Assembly: GCA_947371755.1 (NCBI GenBank)
Contig: CANBQT010000017.1
Span: forward strand, 1 to 52,912
Origin: Chitinophagaceae bacterium
GTDB taxonomy: Bacteria; Bacteroidota; Bacteroidia; Chitinophagales; Chitinophagaceae
Length of the DNA stretch: 52,912 bases
Direction of reading: 5' to 3'
Every line of letters begins with the position of its first letter. Positions within the stretch are counted from its first letter, which is position 1. A model generated the notes under the pieces. That model saw only the letters and a program-made list of their open reading frames with translations. It had not been told where the DNA came from and made no database searches. Positions 24,489 to 33,840 of the stretch are shown here, one piece after another. The position numbers were made by a program, and so were the translations under genes.

Positions 24489-27400
24489 TTATCCTTTTTT
24501 TGTGACTACCACTTTCAACAAAATGTCATTTACATCAATTTCAATACCATTTTCTAATACAGGAACAATTTCAATGACGTCTGCCAAAATTTCGCGGCAA
24601 ATATAATCGTTATATTTAATAATTGATTGCTTAATAGCATCAGCATCAAGCAATTTTACGAATATACGGTCTGTTAGTTCAAAACCGTTCTCTTTTCTAA
24701 TATTTTGTATCCGATTCACAAATTCCCTTGCGTCTCCCTCCTGTTTCAACTCTTCGGATAGTACAATATCAAGTGCTACGGTTAAACCACCCTTGCTTGC
24801 AACACTCCAACCTGGAATGTCTTCGGCAGCTATTTCTACTTCTTGTAATTCAATGGTAAAAGCAGTATCATCCACCAAAATCTCGATCTGGCCGGCTTTT
24901 TCGAGGCTGGCAATCTGTTGTTGCGAAAATGCTCCTATCACGGCACTGGCAGACTTCATTTTGGCACCCATCTTGGTTCCCAATAATTTGAAGTTAGGCT
25001 TGATCTTCTTCTTGATAATACCTTCGGTTTCAGTAATATAAACCAATTCTTTCACGTTCACTTCAGCAATAATCAAGTCTTCGATCAATTCTAATTGTTG
25101 CTTCATCTCTGGATTTAAAACAGGTATCAGCACTTTTTGCAGGGGCTGACGAACTTTGATATTCACTTTTTTGCGTAGTGATAATACCAAAGAACAAACA
25201 TCCTGTGCCAATTGCATCCTTTCCTCCAGGTCTGCATCAATTACGTTTGCATTTGCTACTGGAAAATCAGCATGGTGTATAGATTCTACAGCAAATCTTT
25301 TTGAAACCAGATTGAGATTTTGGAACATGGCATCACTAAAGAATGGTGAAATAGGTGCCATCAATCTTACAATAGTTTCCAAACATTCATATAAAGTTTG
25401 ATAGGCAGAAATTTTATCTGCTTCGTATTCGCCTTTCCAAAAACGTCTCCTACACAATCTCACATACCAGTTGCTCAGGTGTTCATCTACAAAAGTTTCG
25501 ATGGCTCTACCGGCAATGGTAGGCTCGAAATCATTCATAGCATCGGTTACTTTTTGTACCAAAGAATTCAAGGATGAAAGGATCCAACGATCAATTTCAG
25601 GACGTTCATTCAATGGAATCGCAGCTTCTGAAAAATCGAACCCATCCACGTTTGCGTATAATGCAAAGAACTGATAGGTATTATATAATGTTCCAAAGAA
25701 CTTGCGTTGCACTTCTTGAATTCCTGCCAGGTCAAATTTCAAATTATCCCAGGGCGATGCATTGGTGATCAAATACCAACGAGTGGCATCAGCTCCATAT
25801 TTTTCAATGGTTTCGAATGGATTTACCACATTCCCCAAACGCTTGCTCATCTTATTACCATTCTTATCTAACACTAACCCATTGCTCACAACAGCTTTAT
25901 AAGCCACATTATCAAACAACATCACTCCCAAAGCGTGTAAGGTATAAAACCAACCACGAGTTTGGTCAACCCCTTCTGCAATAAAGTCGGCCGGGAAAGC
26001 CTCCCCTTTATCGATCATTTCTTTGTTCTCAAAAGGATAGTGCCATTGCGCATAAGGCATCGCTCCACTATCAAACCATACGTCAACCAGATCAGAAACT
26101 CTTCTCATAGGTTTGCCACTAGGACTTACCAGAATGATATCATCTACGAATGGTTTATGCAGATCCAAAATGCCTTCGTGCAAATAATGTTTGTTTACAT
26201 CAGCACCCAACACTTCATTTGCTTTTCTGATGCCTGCATTTAATTCTTCAATTGAACCAATACAAATTTCTTCTTCCGCATCTTCTGTTCTCCAGACTGG
26301 CAAAGGGGTTCCCCAATATCTACTCCTACTTAAATTCCAATCCACCATATTCTCTAGCCAATTACCAAACCTACCTTCACCTGTTGATTTAGGTTTCCAA
26401 TTGATGGTTTTATTCAACTCTACCATTCTATCTTTTACCGCAGTAGTTTTAATAAACCATGCATCCAAAGGATAGTAAAGTATTGGCTTATCTGTTCTCC
26501 AGCAATGTGGATAGCTATGTTCGTATTTCTCTACTTTGAAAGCACGATTTTCTTTTTTCAACTTCACGCAGATGTCTACGTTAACGTCTTGATAGTCGGC
26601 ATCATCTTTATAATTCTTTACGTATCGATTACTAAACTCTCCAAGTCCATCCAGGAATTTTCCCTGACGGTCAACCATAGTTAGAATTCCGATATTAAAC
26701 TTCTTTCCTACTTTATAGTCATCTGCACCAAAGGCTGGAGCAGTGTGCACTATACCAGTACCATCTTCGGTTGTAACGAAGTCGCCAACTATTACACGAA
26801 ATGGTTGAGCTCCCGGACTATTAGCTTCAATTACTGCTGCACTGTTTGCATCGTAAGCCAATAATTGTTCGTAAGCACTATCTTCGATATTTTTACCCTT
26901 GAATTCCGCAAGGATTTTCCAAGGCAATAATTTTGTTTCAGCAGTATAATTTTCGAAATCGCCATTCTCTCCTTCTGGTTTCAAATACTTTCCTACCAGA
27001 GCTTTTGCCAAAACAACGTTTACAGGCAAAGCAGTATAAGGATTAAAGGTCTTTACCAATACATAATCGATATTCTCACCAACAGTTAACCCAAGGTTTG
27101 AGGGAAGTGTCCAGGGTGTGGTAGTCCATGCCATGAAAAATACTTCCTGATTGGCAGCAGCATCAAATAGAAATTGCGTTTTGTCGCTCTTCAAAGCTTT
27201 GAACATGGCAACCGCTGAGGTATCTTTTACATCTTTGTAGGTGCCCGGTTGATTTAGCTCGTGTGAGCTTAACCCTGTTCCAGCCGCAGGAGAGTAAGGT
27301 TGTATACTTACACTTTGATACAATAATCCTTTCTTGTATAACTCACTCAGAATCCACCATAGGGTTTCGATATAATCATTTTCAAAAGTGATATATGGAT

Positions 27401-27836
27401 CATTTAGATCCACCCAATACCCCATTTTAGTAGTCAGCTCATCCCATTTATCCTTGTAACGTAAAACAGCTTCGCGACATTTCTGATTATATTCCTCTAC
27501 TGAGATCTTTTTTCCTATATCTTCTTTGGTAATGCCCAATTCTTTCTCCACACCTAATTCAACAGGTAATCCATGTGTATCCCATCCGCCCTTACGTTTC
27601 ACTTGAAAACCTTGCATGGTTTTGTAGCGACAAACCATATCCTTCAGTGTTCTTGAGATAACATGGTGTATGCCTGGCATGCCATTAGCACTTGGTGGAC
27701 CTTCATAAAATACAAAGGGTTTTCTCCCTTCACGGAGAGAAATGCTTTTTTCAAATGCTTGGCTCGACTTCCATTTAGCCAAAATCTCCTGCTCTATTTT
27801 TGGCAGGTTTAAACCAGAGAATTCGGGATACTTCAT
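24489..27836 (-). CDS. ileS: Isoleucine-tRNA ligase
   Basis: The 1115-residue class I synthetase carries the HIGH-equivalent GMPGIHHVISRTLKD near residues 53-67, the editing-domain threonine-rich WTTTPWTLPSN, WFDSGAMPYAQWH, and KMSKRLGNVV. The anticodon-binding region follows and the long C-terminal domain (LSEELKQEGDAREFVNRIQ) is of the type found in the eukaryote-like IleRS clade, often less sensitive to mupirocin. Resistance is not shown here. ATG 27836 follows a perfect -7 element. The next gene, five bases on, is the DksA-family protein. In many relatives lspA comes third in this operon; here it lies 9 kb away. Confidence 0.97.
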   Translation of the reverse strand: MKYPEFSGLNLPKIEQEILAKWKSSQAFEKSISLREGRKPFVFYEGPPSANGMPGIHHVISRTLKDMVCRYKTMQGFQVKRKGGWDTHGLPVELGVEKELGITKEDIGKKISVEEYNQKCREAVLRYKDKWDELTTKMGYWVDLNDPYITFENDYIETLWWILSELYKKGLLYQSVSIQPYSPAAGTGLSSHELNQPGTYKDVKDTSAVAMFKALKSDKTQFLFDAAANQEVFFMAWTTTPWTLPSNLGLTVGENIDYVLVKTFNPYTALPVNVVLAKALVGKYLKPEGENGDFENYTAETKLLPWKILAEFKGKNIEDSAYEQLLAYDANSAAVIEANSPGAQPFRVIVGDFVTTEDGTGIVHTAPAFGADDYKVGKKFNIGILTMVDRQGKFLDGLGEFSNRYVKNYKDDADYQDVNVDICVKLKKENRAFKVEKYEHSYPHCWRTDKPILYYPLDAWFIKTTAVKDRMVELNKTINWKPKSTGEGRFGNWLENMVDWNLSRSRYWGTPLPVWRTEDAEEEICIGSIEELNAGIRKANEVLGADVNKHYLHEGILDLHKPFVDDIILVSPSGKPMRRVSDLVDVWFDSGAMPYAQWHYPFENKEMIDKGEAFPADFIAEGVDQTRGWFYTLHALGVMLFDNVAYKAVVSNGLVLDKNGNKMSKRLGNVVNPFETIEKYGADATRWYLITNASPWDNLKFDLAGIQEVQRKFFGTLYNTYQFFALYANVDGFDFSEAAIPLNERPEIDRWILSSLNSLVQKVTDAMNDFEPTIAGRAIETFVDEHLSNWYVRLCRRRFWKGEYEADKISAYQTLYECLETIVRLMAPISPFFSDAMFQNLNLVSKRFAVESIHHADFPVANANVIDADLEERMQLAQDVCSLVLSLRKKVNIKVRQPLQKVLIPVLNPEMKQQLELIEDLIIAEVNVKELVYITETEGIIKKKIKPNFKLLGTKMGAKMKSASAVIGAFSQQQIASLEKAGQIEILVDDTAFTIELQEVEIAAEDIPGWSVASKGGLTVALDIVLSEELKQEGDAREFVNRIQNIRKENGFELTDRIFVKLLDADAIKQSIIKYNDYICREILADVIEIVPVLENGIEIDVNDILLKVVVTKKG

Positions 27837-27873
27837 ACGCTAAAACACTTTACCAATCTATTTTTAAGGTTGG

Positions 27874-27881
27874 CAAAGGTA
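27874..27881 (-). promoter_or_regulatory. -7 promoter element of ileS
   Basis: TACCTTTG on the minus strand matches TAnnTTTG exactly, 37 bp before the ileS ATG. Confidence 0.5.
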
Positions 27882-27896
27882 CGAAACTGCAAACAG

Positions 27897-27923
27897 AAAA
27901 CCCCGGTTTTTAACCGGGGTTTT
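27897..27923 (-). terminator. Intrinsic terminator of the haem-uptake operon
   Basis: AAAACCCCGGTT (27897-27908) and AACCGGGGTTTT (27912-27923) form a perfect stem with a three-base loop, 25 bp past the hmuY stop; T residues on the minus strand end the stem. Confidence 0.88.
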
Positions 27924-27948
27924 AAAGTCGTTGCCAAATCAAGTAAAC

Positions 27949-28527
27949 TTAGAAGTTGGTACTGCCACTTGGCTGGTACACGTATTGGAACTTATACAGT
28001 AATTGTGAAGGTGCTGGGCCAGTAAATGGGGCATAATCCACCGCAAGTAATTGCATTTTTGCATAATGCGCTCCGTCGGCCGTTTTGAAAAAGAACACTT
28101 TTCCAGCTTTAGGAACAAATGAATGGGTAAGCACATTGTAATCATACCAAGAGCCATCTTTTATGGCAAGTTTGGCACTAGTTGTATCGTAAGCATAACC
28201 AGTTGATGGTGCAGTATTTAAATTTGCAAATACTCCATCCTGCATAATCACACCAGCATTTCCGGGTCCGCTTGCGTTACTATTTACCAAAAAGTTAGTG
28301 AAACGCAAACCAAAATCCCATTTCGCTGTAGCAGAATCGGAGTTAACTACTATGCTACTGTCTTTGAAAGCAAAAAAAGCAAAAGGTTTAGTTGTACTAA
28401 AATTTACAGTTAGTGTTTGTGTACTAGAATAAGCAGGAACTACGGTTGGTGCTGTATTCGATTTAGAGCAGGCTGTAAAAAAAACGACTAAAGCAACTGC
28501 TGCGATAACATAAAAACGGTTTTTCAT
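27949..28527 (-). CDS. HmuY family haem-binding lipoprotein
   Basis: The 192-residue product has a lipoprotein signal peptide with Cys20 in FFTACSKS, so it is probably anchored in the outer membrane. The body matches HmuY-type proteins in its WDFGLRFTNFLVNSN strand, the following glycine-rich turn with VIMQDGVF, and the C-terminal FFFKTADGAHYAKMQLLAVDY. HmuY of Porphyromonas takes haem from host proteins and passes it to a TonB receptor. Here His residues in LTHSF and GAHYAK are the candidate axial ligands, which is unproven. Its ATG overlaps the receptor's TGA (ATGA), so the two are translationally coupled. A terminator follows. Confidence 0.88.
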   Translation of the reverse strand: MKNRFYVIAAVALVVFFTACSKSNTAPTVVPAYSSTQTLTVNFSTTKPFAFFAFKDSSIVVNSDSATAKWDFGLRFTNFLVNSNASGPGNAGVIMQDGVFANLNTAPSTGYAYDTTSAKLAIKDGSWYDYNVLTHSFVPKAGKVFFFKTADGAHYAKMQLLAVDYAPFTGPAPSQLLYKFQYVYQPSGSTNF

Positions 28528-30686
28528 AATCTATTGGATTTGTGATTGGTGGGTTGATTGATATTAAAATTGATATTGATAAAATAGGTTCTTCCCGGAA
28601 TATTGGGTAACTGAATAGCATTGGTATAATTCAACAGGTTTTCTGCACCTACCTGAATTCTTAACGCCGGGCCGAAAGATTTTGAAGCCGCTATATTAAG
28701 CATCCAATATCCAGCAGTCATTTCATCTTTACTATCGATTATATTATTGCCATTTTTATCCATGAAGCCAAATTGACCTCTGTAAACCGCACGGAAATAA
28801 GCATCCCATCTTTGTAGATTGTCTTCATATAGAACCTTGAAATTGGCCGTATTTTTTGAACGATTAGCCAGACCAAAATAATCCTGTCTTGTAACTAAAC
28901 TTGATTGCAGTGTATTTGGATCTCTTTTGTAAAGCAAGCCTTGGTCAATATTTTGAAGCACTTGTTTATCCTTCGCCAACAAAAATTGATATCCTCCGGA
29001 AACAGACCATCGATTGGTGAATCGATATTTCAAATCCATTTCTGCGCCTTCTGTAAAAACACTATTAATGTTTTGATAACTATAGATTGGAAGCCCATTA
29101 CTTCTTGCAAAAGGCAATGTATACACGTCGATCAGATTCTTGATGTCATTTCTAAAAATACCCCATTCAGCTATCCATTTGTTACTCGTATATTTTGCAC
29201 CTACATGCACACCAAAAGATGTTTCAGGTTTTAATTCCTGATTATTTGCAAACCGACTAATATCTGCTCCTGTTTGCAGCAATCCCTGTTGTTGCATTTT
29301 TTGTAACTCTGGCCAAAGTATGCTAGTACCTAATAGAGAATAACCAATTTGTGCATTATTAAAGTTCAGGTACATATGTCTGAAGTCAGGCGCTTTAAAA
29401 CCCAACCCAGCTGAAGCAGTAAATTTCCATTTACTATTTGGCTTATAGGAAACAGCAACCCTCGGACTCACGTGCATAGCAAAATCATTTCTTTTATCCA
29501 GTCTTGCTCCAGCAATGATGGTAAGCTTCTGTTGCACTAAATACCATTCTTTCTGCGTAAAGGCATAACCAGTTGCTAATTGCTGTTTGCCTGCATATCT
29601 CGAGGCATCAATCATTTCGAAATTAGCTCCGAAGCCTGCCACATACTGACTTTTTCCAGCCCTTATTTTTTCATATTGTACTTCGGGCTTTAATACCGAT
29701 TGCACAAAACTTGTTTCGTCGAAACGCAAACCATTTTTTACAAGGTTTACAAATGATTCATTGCTATACTTATCATAGAACCCCCTAAAATAAATTTTAC
29801 TGGTAGGGCTGATATTATATTTTAACTGAGCGAATGAAGATTTATCTTTTTCGGAAGTAAACCCGCTAACAATAGCAGGAAGACTCTGGTAATAAATTTG
29901 ATAGTTATTATCCTGGCGCGCATCGTAATTACGAAGTGATAACAGAAGTTGTAGCTTACTACTGATCTCTTGAGTAATTTTTAAATGCCCGTTCAATTCA
30001 CGTGAGGGATCAACTGTTTTGCCATACAAATTCTGATCCAAATCATATCCATCGGAAGAAAGTCTATTCAAGAAAAACTGAACACCGGTTTTATTAAATC
30101 TATTGGCATAATTGATAGTGCCTCCCCAGGTATTATTACTAGATTGATGCAATTGAAGTCCCAGATTTTCTTTAACTGGTATCTCAGTTATAATATTGAT
30201 AACACCTGCCATTGCTTCGCTACCATATAAACTTGATGAAGGGCCTTTTACAATTTCTACTTGTTTAATATTTCCAGTTGCGATCCTACCCAGTTTTAAG
30301 ATTCCTGCATTTCTTCCAACCAAAGGTTCTCCATCTAATAAGATGGCAGTGTAAGCAGGATCTAGCCCAAGCATTTGTACTCCTTGTCCGAATGGATTTG
30401 GATAACCATTTAGTGAAGTTCCTAATGCACTATTTACAATAACAATACCTGTTTGTTCTGATAATATATTTTGTAATTGTAGAGAGCCTGTTTTTGTAAT
30501 GGTATTTTTATTAATCAATGAGGTAGGAACCGCTACATTTCCCATTTTACGTTCAGAGCGATTGGCAGTAACTACCACTTCGTCACTTGATCCAATCAAT
30601 GTGTCTTTAAACACCCTTGTTTGAGCACTTAATTGCAACAAAAGCAAGTTGAATGAACAGAATAAAAGGTAGTAGGTCTTCTTCAT
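28524..30686 (-). CDS. TonB-dependent outer-membrane receptor, HmuR-like
   Basis: The start is ATG 30686 (MKKTYYLLFCSFNLLLLQLSA, a clear Sec signal cut before QT); a longer frame to 30785 adds 33 residues that would hide it. The 720-residue protein goes straight to the TonB box region (DEVVVTANRSERK) and plug (LQNILSEQTGIVIV, VEIVKGPSSSLYGSEAMAGVINI), then a 22-strand barrel ending in a C-terminal aromatic (FNINFNINQ region). It lacks the N-terminal carboxypeptidase-like domain common in SusC proteins, which favours haem/iron uptake. The neighbour hmuY agrees. A possible Fur half-site (ATTATCA, about 30808-30814) lies upstream, weak evidence. Confidence 0.93.
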   Translation of the reverse strand: MKKTYYLLFCSFNLLLLQLSAQTRVFKDTLIGSSDEVVVTANRSERKMGNVAVPTSLINKNTITKTGSLQLQNILSEQTGIVIVNSALGTSLNGYPNPFGQGVQMLGLDPAYTAILLDGEPLVGRNAGILKLGRIATGNIKQVEIVKGPSSSLYGSEAMAGVINIITEIPVKENLGLQLHQSSNNTWGGTINYANRFNKTGVQFFLNRLSSDGYDLDQNLYGKTVDPSRELNGHLKITQEISSKLQLLLSLRNYDARQDNNYQIYYQSLPAIVSGFTSEKDKSSFAQLKYNISPTSKIYFRGFYDKYSNESFVNLVKNGLRFDETSFVQSVLKPEVQYEKIRAGKSQYVAGFGANFEMIDASRYAGKQQLATGYAFTQKEWYLVQQKLTIIAGARLDKRNDFAMHVSPRVAVSYKPNSKWKFTASAGLGFKAPDFRHMYLNFNNAQIGYSLLGTSILWPELQKMQQQGLLQTGADISRFANNQELKPETSFGVHVGAKYTSNKWIAEWGIFRNDIKNLIDVYTLPFARSNGLPIYSYQNINSVFTEGAEMDLKYRFTNRWSVSGGYQFLLAKDKQVLQNIDQGLLYKRDPNTLQSSLVTRQDYFGLANRSKNTANFKVLYEDNLQRWDAYFRAVYRGQFGFMDKNGNNIIDSKDEMTAGYWMLNIAASKSFGPALRIQVGAENLLNYTNAIQLPNIPGRTYFININFNINQPTNHKSNRL

Positions 30687-30868
30687 TTGATTTCTATGAT
30701 GTAAAATTTCATCTATTAACTCATTAGATTGCCACAGTTTTGTAAAACAATGTTGTAACAATGTGATATGACAAACAAATGACAAGGCGATTTAACCAAA
30801 ACTGACCATTATCATTTTTTAGCGTTTCAACGCTCTTATGAAAAGCGCCTTTAAAGCAGCTACTTGTT

Positions 30869-30876
30869 TATCTTTG
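30869..30876 (+). promoter_or_regulatory. -7 promoter element of the lactate dehydrogenase gene
   Basis: TATCTTTG matches TAnnTTTG exactly and would give an 80-90 base leader before ATG 30965. The 278-bp gap 30687-30964 also holds a small hairpin (AGCG/CGCT, 30821-30834) and no gene. Confidence 0.45.
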
Positions 30877-30964
30877 GGGAATGAAAAGAGCACTATGCAA
30901 TTTTATTTCTAAGAGAATTGGCTTTTTTGCGAATTACATGTAACCAAAATCAATTAAAAGACAG

Positions 30965-31960
30965 ATGAAAATTGTATTCTTCTCAACCCAGCCTTATGAT
31001 ATCCAGTTTTTTAACCTTCATAAAGACGAATTTGGCTTTGAATTAATTTATTTTGAAGCTGCCTTAAGTAAGAAAACTGCAAGGCTTGCAGAAAATGCTG
31101 AGGCTGTATGTGTTTTTGTAAATGATAAGCTAACAGCAGAAGTGATTGATCTTTTAGCGTCACAAGGTGTAAAAATAATTGCTTTGAGGTGTGCGGGATT
31201 CAATAATGTAGACCTAGAAGCTGCTAAACGTAATGGCATCAAGGTATGCAGAGTGCCCGCCTATTCTCCTGAAGCTGTTGCAGAGCACGCAGTAGCCATG
31301 CTATTAACATTAAACCGCAAAACGCATAAGGCTTACAATAGGGTTCGCGAACAGAACTTTTCACTCAATGGTTTATTAGGTTTTGATGTACACAATAAAA
31401 CTGTGGGAGTAGTAGGTACTGGAAATATTGGAAAGGCTTTTTGTAAAATCATGCTGGGATTTGGTTGCAAAGTCTCAGCCTTTGATGTGATTGCCAATAG
31501 GGATCTGGAAGCGCTGGGTGTTGAATTTAAACCCTTACAAGAAGTTTTAGAAAGTGATATCATCTCTCTACATTGTCCTTTGAACGATCAAACCATGCAC
31601 TTGATCAACGATACCACCATCGCCATGATGAAAAAAGGGGTAATGTTAATCAATACCAGCAGAGGCGGATTAATAGATACTAAATCTGTGATTCAAGCCT
31701 TAAAATCGGGTCAGATCGGATATTTGGGTATTGATGTGTACGAACAGGAAGAAAAGCTTTTCTTCCGAGACTTATCATCTGACATTATACAAGACGACTT
31801 GATTCAACGATTAATGAGCTTCCCGAACGTGTTAATTACAGCACATCAGGCTTTTTTTACAGAAGATGCATTAAGCCAAATCTCAACCACAACGTTAAAA
31901 AATATCAAAGATTTGCTTGAAAAAGGAAATTTAGAAAACAAGGCAGCGTTTTTGGCTTAG
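30965..31960 (+). CDS. ldhA: D-2-hydroxyacid dehydrogenase, D-lactate dehydrogenase type
   Basis: The 331-residue enzyme interconverts D-lactate and pyruvate with NAD(H). The Rossmann motif is VGVVGTGNIGKAF. Catalytic Arg is in NTSRGGLID, Glu in the GIDVYEQEEK stretch and His in ITAHQAFFTEDAL. The start MKIVFFSTQPYD and the substrate-loop RCAGFNNVDLEAA are typical of fermentative LdhA. The downstream lipoprotein gene is 39 bp away on the same strand and may share the transcript. Confidence 0.93.
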   Translation: MKIVFFSTQPYDIQFFNLHKDEFGFELIYFEAALSKKTARLAENAEAVCVFVNDKLTAEVIDLLASQGVKIIALRCAGFNNVDLEAAKRNGIKVCRVPAYSPEAVAEHAVAMLLTLNRKTHKAYNRVREQNFSLNGLLGFDVHNKTVGVVGTGNIGKAFCKIMLGFGCKVSAFDVIANRDLEALGVEFKPLQEVLESDIISLHCPLNDQTMHLINDTTIAMMKKGVMLINTSRGGLIDTKSVIQALKSGQIGYLGIDVYEQEEKLFFRDLSSDIIQDDLIQRLMSFPNVLITAHQAFFTEDALSQISTTTLKNIKDLLEKGNLENKAAFLA

Positions 31961-31999
31961 AATTTATCTGATATTCGTAGCTTGGTAACCTCAATCAAT

Positions 32000-33034
32000 A
32001 TGAATAGAGTAAAACTATATGGTATCTTGTTCTTTATACTGGCTGTTGCCTGCTTTTCCTGTAAAAAGGAATATAGCCTGGAAAACGCCAGATTGCAGGG
32101 AAATGCCATTTACTCATTACTCGATTCTGTAGGAAATTGCAGCACCGCTGAGGTTCGTGGCACATTTAGAGCAGATTCTACTTTATCAGATAGCAGCTAC
32201 GTAAATATTCATGTTAATTTCATTACTACAGGCAAGTACTATTTTACTTCCGATACCATCAATGGAATGTGGTTTCTCGATTCTGGCTATGCGCTGGTAT
32301 CAGGACCAACTGTCATCAAATTAAAAGGTTTCGGACAACCGATCCTTCCCACTGTGAGCAATTTTTTAATCAATAATAATTCACACGGTTGTGGATTTAT
32401 CATTGCTGCGGATGCTGGTGATGATTATCTGCCAAGCACTGATGCTTCATCCTGGAGATTTCAATATATACCGGCGGTACAAAGTATTTCAGGTGCCACA
32501 ATTGATAGCTTCGATGTTAAAGTAACTCCACCCCAAATAATTTATAACAGCAAAAATTATATTCAATACGCGACTTCCTTACTCGACACATTTTATTTTG
32601 CCAAACAGAGTAACGACTATTATGAATTTGGAACACTTGATTTTGATTATACTTTCGTTTTTGACAAAGTCGACAATTTCATTGAATACATTTACTTAAA
32701 GACAAATCAGCCAGTGGGAACAACATGGGAATCTCCTACAATTGGCGTTAATTATGGCGCTGCTTGGGGTTTACCAAGCGTCTCTGGAACTGTTAAAGAT
32801 GTATTTACAATAGTTAGTGAGAATACAACTCATGCTGTAGCTGGCAACACTTTCCAAAATGTAATTGGAGTTAGAAGAGATATCATGTTCCAAGCAACAG
32901 GAACCACCAGTTATATTAAAGTAATGGATGGTACCGCTTGGTATGCCAAAGGAATTGGCCTGATTGATCAGGCCATTAATCTTCCTGGAGGAAGAATTGA
33001 AAATATTCCACTGCTTCGTTGGAATATTAAATAA
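32000..33034 (+). CDS. Putative lipoprotein of unknown function
   Basis: The start is ATG 32000; an upstream TTG at 31982 only adds six residues. The 344-residue product has a lipoprotein signal with the likely lipidated Cys21 in ACFSCKKE, and the +2/+3 lysines and Glu resemble the surface-export signal of Bacteroidota lipoproteins. The rest is beta-rich, with aromatic and Asp/Ser-rich segments (DSSYVNIHVNF, YYEFGTLDFDYTFVFDK) and no catalytic motif. I do not recognise the family. It follows the lactate dehydrogenase gene and converges on lspA, 12 bp away. A surface adhesin or carbohydrate-binding lipoprotein would be a guess. Confidence 0.75.
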   Translation: MNRVKLYGILFFILAVACFSCKKEYSLENARLQGNAIYSLLDSVGNCSTAEVRGTFRADSTLSDSSYVNIHVNFITTGKYYFTSDTINGMWFLDSGYALVSGPTVIKLKGFGQPILPTVSNFLINNNSHGCGFIIAADAGDDYLPSTDASSWRFQYIPAVQSISGATIDSFDVKVTPPQIIYNSKNYIQYATSLLDTFYFAKQSNDYYEFGTLDFDYTFVFDKVDNFIEYIYLKTNQPVGTTWESPTIGVNYGAAWGLPSVSGTVKDVFTIVSENTTHAVAGNTFQNVIGVRRDIMFQATGTTSYIKVMDGTAWYAKGIGLIDQAINLPGGRIENIPLLRWNIK

Positions 33035-33046
33035 TCTGATAAAAAA

Positions 33047-33733
33047 CTAAGAGATCTGAGTTTGATCATCCACTACTGAATGGGTCTCAATTGTATTATG
33101 TACAGGCTCCTGATGCTTTGCAAAAAACTTATTTTGGAACAGTAAAATAATGATCACTCCACAAGAGATTGCAGCATCTGCTATATTGAAAACAGGACGG
33201 AAAAATTCGAAATCATCTCCCCCCCAAATTGGCACCCAGCTTGGAAAATGTGCATTGGTAATTAAAGGGAAGTACATCATGTCTACCACTTTGCCATGCA
33301 AGAATCCGGCATAGCCACCCGCATGAGGAAATAATTTAGCTACATTTTGTACGAAGTTGTCGCTATTTTCAAAGATCATCCCATAAAACATACTATCGAT
33401 TAAATTACCCAGTGCGCCAGCATAGATCATTGCTGAACAGATGATAAACCCTTTGTGGTATTTTTTTCTGATAAAATCGCGTAATAAGAAACTACCCCAG
33501 ATAACAGCTACTAAACGAAACAGGGTTAAGGCAATCTTGCCAAATCCGCCCCCAAATTTCCAGCCCCAGGCCATCCCTTCATTTTCTACGAAATGTAAAC
33601 GGGCCCAGTGCATTCCAAGAATCAAATGTTCTTCACCAGCAAAATAATTGAGCTTGATATAAAATTTCATTGCCTGATCAGCAAAGATGATCAATAGAAT
33701 GATTAATATGAGTTGTCTCGCTTTCACTTCCAA
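33047..33733 (-). CDS. lspA: Lipoprotein signal peptidase (signal peptidase II)
   Basis: The 226-228-residue inner-membrane aspartic protease cleaves prolipoprotein signal peptides after diacylglyceryl transfer. Four membrane segments are visible. The catalytic Asp pair is Asp113 in GNLIDS and Asp176 in FNIADA; HFVENEGMAWG and HGKVVDMMYF complete the family signature. It is longer than the 160-170 residues of proteobacterial LspA because of a loop near 120-170. The start is unclear: TTG 33733 gives MEVKARQLIL, GTG 33727 gives a cleaner MKARQLIL. Elsewhere in the phylum lspA often follows ileS and the DksA-like gene; here it is separated. Confidence 0.95.
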   Translation of the reverse strand: MEVKARQLILIILLIIFADQAMKFYIKLNYFAGEEHLILGMHWARLHFVENEGMAWGWKFGGGFGKIALTLFRLVAVIWGSFLLRDFIRKKYHKGFIICSAMIYAGALGNLIDSMFYGMIFENSDNFVQNVAKLFPHAGGYAGFLHGKVVDMMYFPLITNAHFPSWVPIWGGDDFEFFRPVFNIADAAISCGVIIILLFQNKFFAKHQEPVHNTIETHSVVDDQTQIS

Positions 33734-33758
33734 AATTTAAGGTGGGCAAAGATAGAAA

Positions 33759-33786
33759 GTTAAAAGTCAAAATTCAAAAGTCAAAA
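33759..33786 (+). repeat. 7-bp repeat array, opposite orientation to its neighbours
   Basis: Four plus-strand units GTTAAAA, GTCAAAA, TTCAAAA, GTCAAAA lie between lspA and murF-alr, both on the minus strand. Unlike the stop-linked copies, this one reads against the genes. Confidence 0.75.
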
Positions 33787-33840
33787 ATGAAGAAAAAGCC
33801 AAATCTGATAAATATTATACGCAAATAGGGGCATACGGCG

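Noticed and set aside
30838..30912. 24-codon ORF in the leader of lactate dehydrogenase
   Set aside because: It overlaps the predicted promoter and has no initiation signal or recognisable peptide.
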